Of a stretch of DNA of 38,330 nt, positions 36,371 through 38,330 are shown in pieces. The position numbers were made by a program, and so were the translations under genes. The notes beneath the pieces are model-generated. The model saw only the letters and a list, made by a program, of their open reading frames with translations, did not search any database and had not been told where the DNA came from. The DNA comes from Opitutia bacterium (GTDB lineage Bacteria > Verrucomicrobiota > Verrucomicrobiia > Opitutales > Seribacteraceae). The first letter of the stretch is position 1. Each line of letters starts with the position of its first letter. Location of the stretch: the NCBI GenBank assembly GCA_002694035.1, contig NZKY01000026.1, positions 9,549 to 47,878 of the forward strand, written 5' to 3'.

Positions 36371-37867
36371 CTAAAACTGAAAATATAAGAATTCATGAAC
36401 TGTGTTCTCGAGTGATATCTTTATGGAGAAGAAAAACAAAATTCCACAAACTAATAATAAGATTTTAGAAGGTATTTTAGAAGAAAACTTTGTTGGATTT
36501 AATTTTAAGATTTGGTTTGAGTTGGGCATAACCCATACAATCAATAATAATATCGGTATCATTGGCAGCAGAGTAATATCTAATTCTTGATTTGGTAAAA
36601 AACCGTTAAATCTAATTATTTCAGTTTCATTGATAATTTTCAGAGATCTGCTTAAATCGAAGCCACTTAATCCAAACATAGATTCTAAAACAATTCTAGC
36701 TTGTTGAAAATTTTCCGAACGAAAGAAAACCCATCCTATCGAAACTAAAACAAATGTAGTGAACTTATTAAAACAAACGGTATTTATAGACTTACTTATC
36801 ATTTTTGAGTTAAATCCAACATATCTCTTAAGTGCATGAGTTAATCCGATAAGGATTCCATGGTATGTTCCCCATGCAATGAACGTCCATGAAGCCCCAT
36901 GCCATAGCCCTCCTAAAATCATAACAAGCATTGCATTGAAAATTCCTCTGTGAAGTCCTTTTCTGTTTCCACCGAGCGGAAAATACAAATAGTCTCTGAG
37001 GAATTCTGAAAGTGTGATATGCCACCTTCTCCAGAATTCAGTTATGTTTGCGGATTTGTAAGGAGAATTGAAATTTAATGGTAAATAAATGCCAAATAAT
37101 AGAGCAAGACCGATAGCCATATCGGAATAAGCAGAAAAATCGAAATATATTTGTAATCCAAAAGCAATAGAGCCAATCCACGACTCCAAAATTGAAGGAT
37201 TCGATCCTCTATCTATTATAAAAAACAGAGAATCTGCTATTGGTTTCATCCCATCTGCCAAGTAATGCTTCTTATATAGACCGAAAGAAAATAAACAAAA
37301 TCCTGTGAGTAAATTTTCAGGTTTAAGTTGTTTTTTTACACTGTTTAATTGATTGATTATTTGCTGGAATCTCACTATTGGACCAGCAATTAGTTGTGGG
37401 AAGAAAACAATAAAGAGACAATATTTTATGAAATTAGTATTCTTTATTAATCCTTTTTTTGAATCTACAAGATAGGCAATCTGTTGAAATGTAAAAAATG
37501 ATATTGCTAATGGTAGTTCTACTTCTAAATTCTTTTTACTTTGTCCAAAAACAAAATTAAAATTGTAGATTATAAAATCTATATATTTAAATGATATAAG
37601 CAATAAAATATTAGAAAATAAACCAATTATAAGAGCGATTTTAGAGAGTTTTTTATTCCTAATTATGAATGAACTAATATTGTAATTAAATAATATTGAA
37701 AAAATGATTAAAAAAATATGATTAAGATTATAGTAACCATAGAAAAATAATGAACAAGTTAGTAGAAATATATGTTGAATTATTTTCGGATATCTAATTA
37801 GTAAAAAGTATCCGAGTACAACAAATGGTAGGAAAATTAATAAAAATGATTGCTCGTGGAAAAGCAT
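36371..37867 (-). CDS. MBOAT family O-acyltransferase (AlgI/DltB-like)
   Basis: Polytopic membrane acyltransferase of 498 residues with about ten or more helices. The N-terminal MLFHEQSFLLIFLPFVVLGYFLL matches AlgI-like proteins. The catalytic core has FWRRWHITLSEFLRDYLYFPLGG (near 278-300) and GGLWHGASWTF with the catalytic His near 321. Such proteins move acetyl or similar groups across the inner membrane for alginate, cellulose, peptidoglycan or other glycans. The next gene encodes the SGNH partner, then a GT2 glycosyltransferase, so surface polysaccharide or LPS decoration is likely. ATG start with no ribosome site. Confidence 0.92.
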   Translation of the reverse strand: MLFHEQSFLLIFLPFVVLGYFLLIRYPKIIQHIFLLTCSLFFYGYYNLNHIFLIIFSILFNYNISSFIIRNKKLSKIALIIGLFSNILLLISFKYIDFIIYNFNFVFGQSKKNLEVELPLAISFFTFQQIAYLVDSKKGLIKNTNFIKYCLFIVFFPQLIAGPIVRFQQIINQLNSVKKQLKPENLLTGFCLFSFGLYKKHYLADGMKPIADSLFFIIDRGSNPSILESWIGSIAFGLQIYFDFSAYSDMAIGLALLFGIYLPLNFNSPYKSANITEFWRRWHITLSEFLRDYLYFPLGGNRKGLHRGIFNAMLVMILGGLWHGASWTFIAWGTYHGILIGLTHALKRYVGFNSKMISKSINTVCFNKFTTFVLVSIGWVFFRSENFQQARIVLESMFGLSGFDLSRSLKIINETEIIRFNGFLPNQELDITLLPMIPILLLIVWVMPNSNQILKLNPTKFSSKIPSKILLLVCGILFFFSIKISLENTVHEFLYFQF

Positions 37868-38058
37868 AGTTAATATGAATTAAAATAAAACTTTCTTTGC
37901 ATTAATTAAGATTTATTTGAATAATGCATATTTGAATTGAACTTTGGTTGTGCCAAGCAAGAAGATAAAAGTCATTACTTTTTTCTTCAAAGTCATTTTA
38001 AGCTACTAATAAATTTTGCTCCCGTTAAAATGCTATTATTTTTCTATTTAAAATAATC

Positions 38059-38295
38059 TCATGCATCGTCCATGAATAAATATGCAATTGCTCTAATATC
38101 GTAAAAACCTTCATTAACCAAGGTATGTAATTCATGGACTTGTAACCTTGGGTTGGTTCAAGTGTTTTTTGAACATCTTACGGATAAAGATCTGAGGGCA
38201 TAAGGCATTCCCATTACACAACCCAATGTTAAAATAATTGGGATTATAATAAAACTTCTTAACAAATACTGAAAAGATTTTATTCCACTGTAGGA
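38059..38295 (-). pseudogene. Interrupted small ORF, possible decayed exported protein
   Basis: One minus-strand frame reads a hydrophobic lead (LLRSFIIIPIILTLGC, 38263-38218 region), then MPYALRSLSVRCSKNT, a TGA at 38158-38160, and continues in the same frame with TNPRLQVHELHTLVNEGFYD followed by IRAIAYLFMDDA and a stop. Both halves look protein-like, particularly the second, with regular hydrophobic spacing. The only plausible start is TTG at 38263-38265 and it has no ribosome site. I read it as a small lipoprotein-like gene broken by a nonsense change; recoding or chance are alternatives. No family recognised. Confidence 0.3.
38068..38139. repeat. Nested inverted repeats
   Basis: GTCCATGAAT (38068-38077) and ATTCATGGAC (38130-38139) are perfect 10-nt inverted arms 52 nt apart. 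A second pair, CCAAGGT (38118-38124) and ACCTTGG (38145-38151), overlaps the same area. They lie just after the in-frame TGA of the interrupted ORF on the minus strand. Their role is unknown. Confidence 0.4.
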
Positions 38296-38330
38296 TTAAA
38301 CTTGTGCATTAGTTTGTAACCACTGAAAAA

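Larger units (their letters stand above)
37868..38330. other. Largely non-coding right-edge region with small ORF remnants
   Basis: The 463 bases to the window end hold no full gene that I can support. It should contain the MBOAT promoter. On the minus strand a 27-codon ORF (37913-37996) begins MTLKKKVMTFIFLLG, like a signal peptide without a mature part. A second, interrupted frame is annotated separately at 38059-38295. Inverted repeats are described in the findings. The edge cuts the region, so part may belong to a gene outside. Confidence 0.4.

Noticed and set aside
38059-38295. Selenoprotein with UGA recoding
   Set aside because: The hairpin after the TGA has a 20-nt loop unlike a bacterial SECIS, there is no good start, and no selenium gene is in view. 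Kept only as a remote alternative.
1-38330. CRISPR, tRNA, rRNA, insertion sequence or phage elements
   Set aside because: No regularly spaced repeats, no tRNA cloverleaf segments, no transposase or phage motifs were seen on either strand.

Overview
The window is a compact, AT-rich, bacterial housekeeping segment. It has about 30 genes, few gaps, frequent 1-4 nt start/stop overlaps, and no tRNA, rRNA, insertion sequence, phage gene or CRISPR array that I can see. The gene content points to a Gram-negative bacterium with an outer membrane: an AsmA-like protein, fused SecDF, a lipoprotein, LPS-type glycosyltransferase, and menaquinone genes. GldG/DUF4340 proteins, fused SecDF, SufT and an accB-accC-asp23 block together suggest Verrucomicrobiota (perhaps a marine Opitutales-like lineage). 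This placement is inference; no marker gene was compared.

Layout. (1) 1-2143, minus: accB, accC and a partial Asp23/Gls24 gene (fatty-acid synthesis entry). (2) 2222-15836, minus: a ten-gene run, guaB, purA, nadC, birA, coaX, then an ABC ATPase, ABC permease, GldG-like, DUF4340 and AsmA-like protein. Nearly all junctions overlap or are a few nt apart, so this looks like one 13.6-kb transcription unit joining purine branch-point enzymes, NAD/biotin/CoA cofactor genes and an envelope export module. (3) 15909-17965, plus: menC-menE (menaquinone). (4) 17967-23479, minus: fur, sufC, sufB, sufD, sufT, rpiB, clpP, with a perfect Fur/PerR-box-like palindrome in front of fur. (5) 23556-23834, minus: a small lipoprotein. 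(6) 23942-25447, plus: glycyl-tRNA synthetase. (7) 25444-32269, minus: DUF445, mscS, yajC, secDF, recJ. (8) 32462-33679, minus: an RhlE-type DEAD-box helicase with a clear terminator. (9) 33747-34562, plus: a short GluQ-RS-like gene. (10) 34521-37867, minus: MBOAT O-acyltransferase, SGNH-like partner and a GT2 glycosyltransferase, probably for decorating a surface glycan. (11) 37868-38330: mostly non-coding, with remnants of small ORFs.

Links within the window: BirA would biotinylate AccB, which AccC carboxylates; GuaB and PurA compete for IMP; the Fur-family protein probably controls itself and the Fe-S assembly operon; YajC and SecDF act together at the Sec translocon; AsmA-like and GldFG-like proteins may form an envelope transport system.

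The best candidates for something new are the ABC/GldG/DUF4340/AsmA module, the atypical Fur-family regulator, the divergent PurA, and the small interrupted ORF at the right edge. Starts were chosen by homology, overlap and leader sequence; most genes lack a recognisable Shine-Dalgarno sequence, so some starts remain uncertain.
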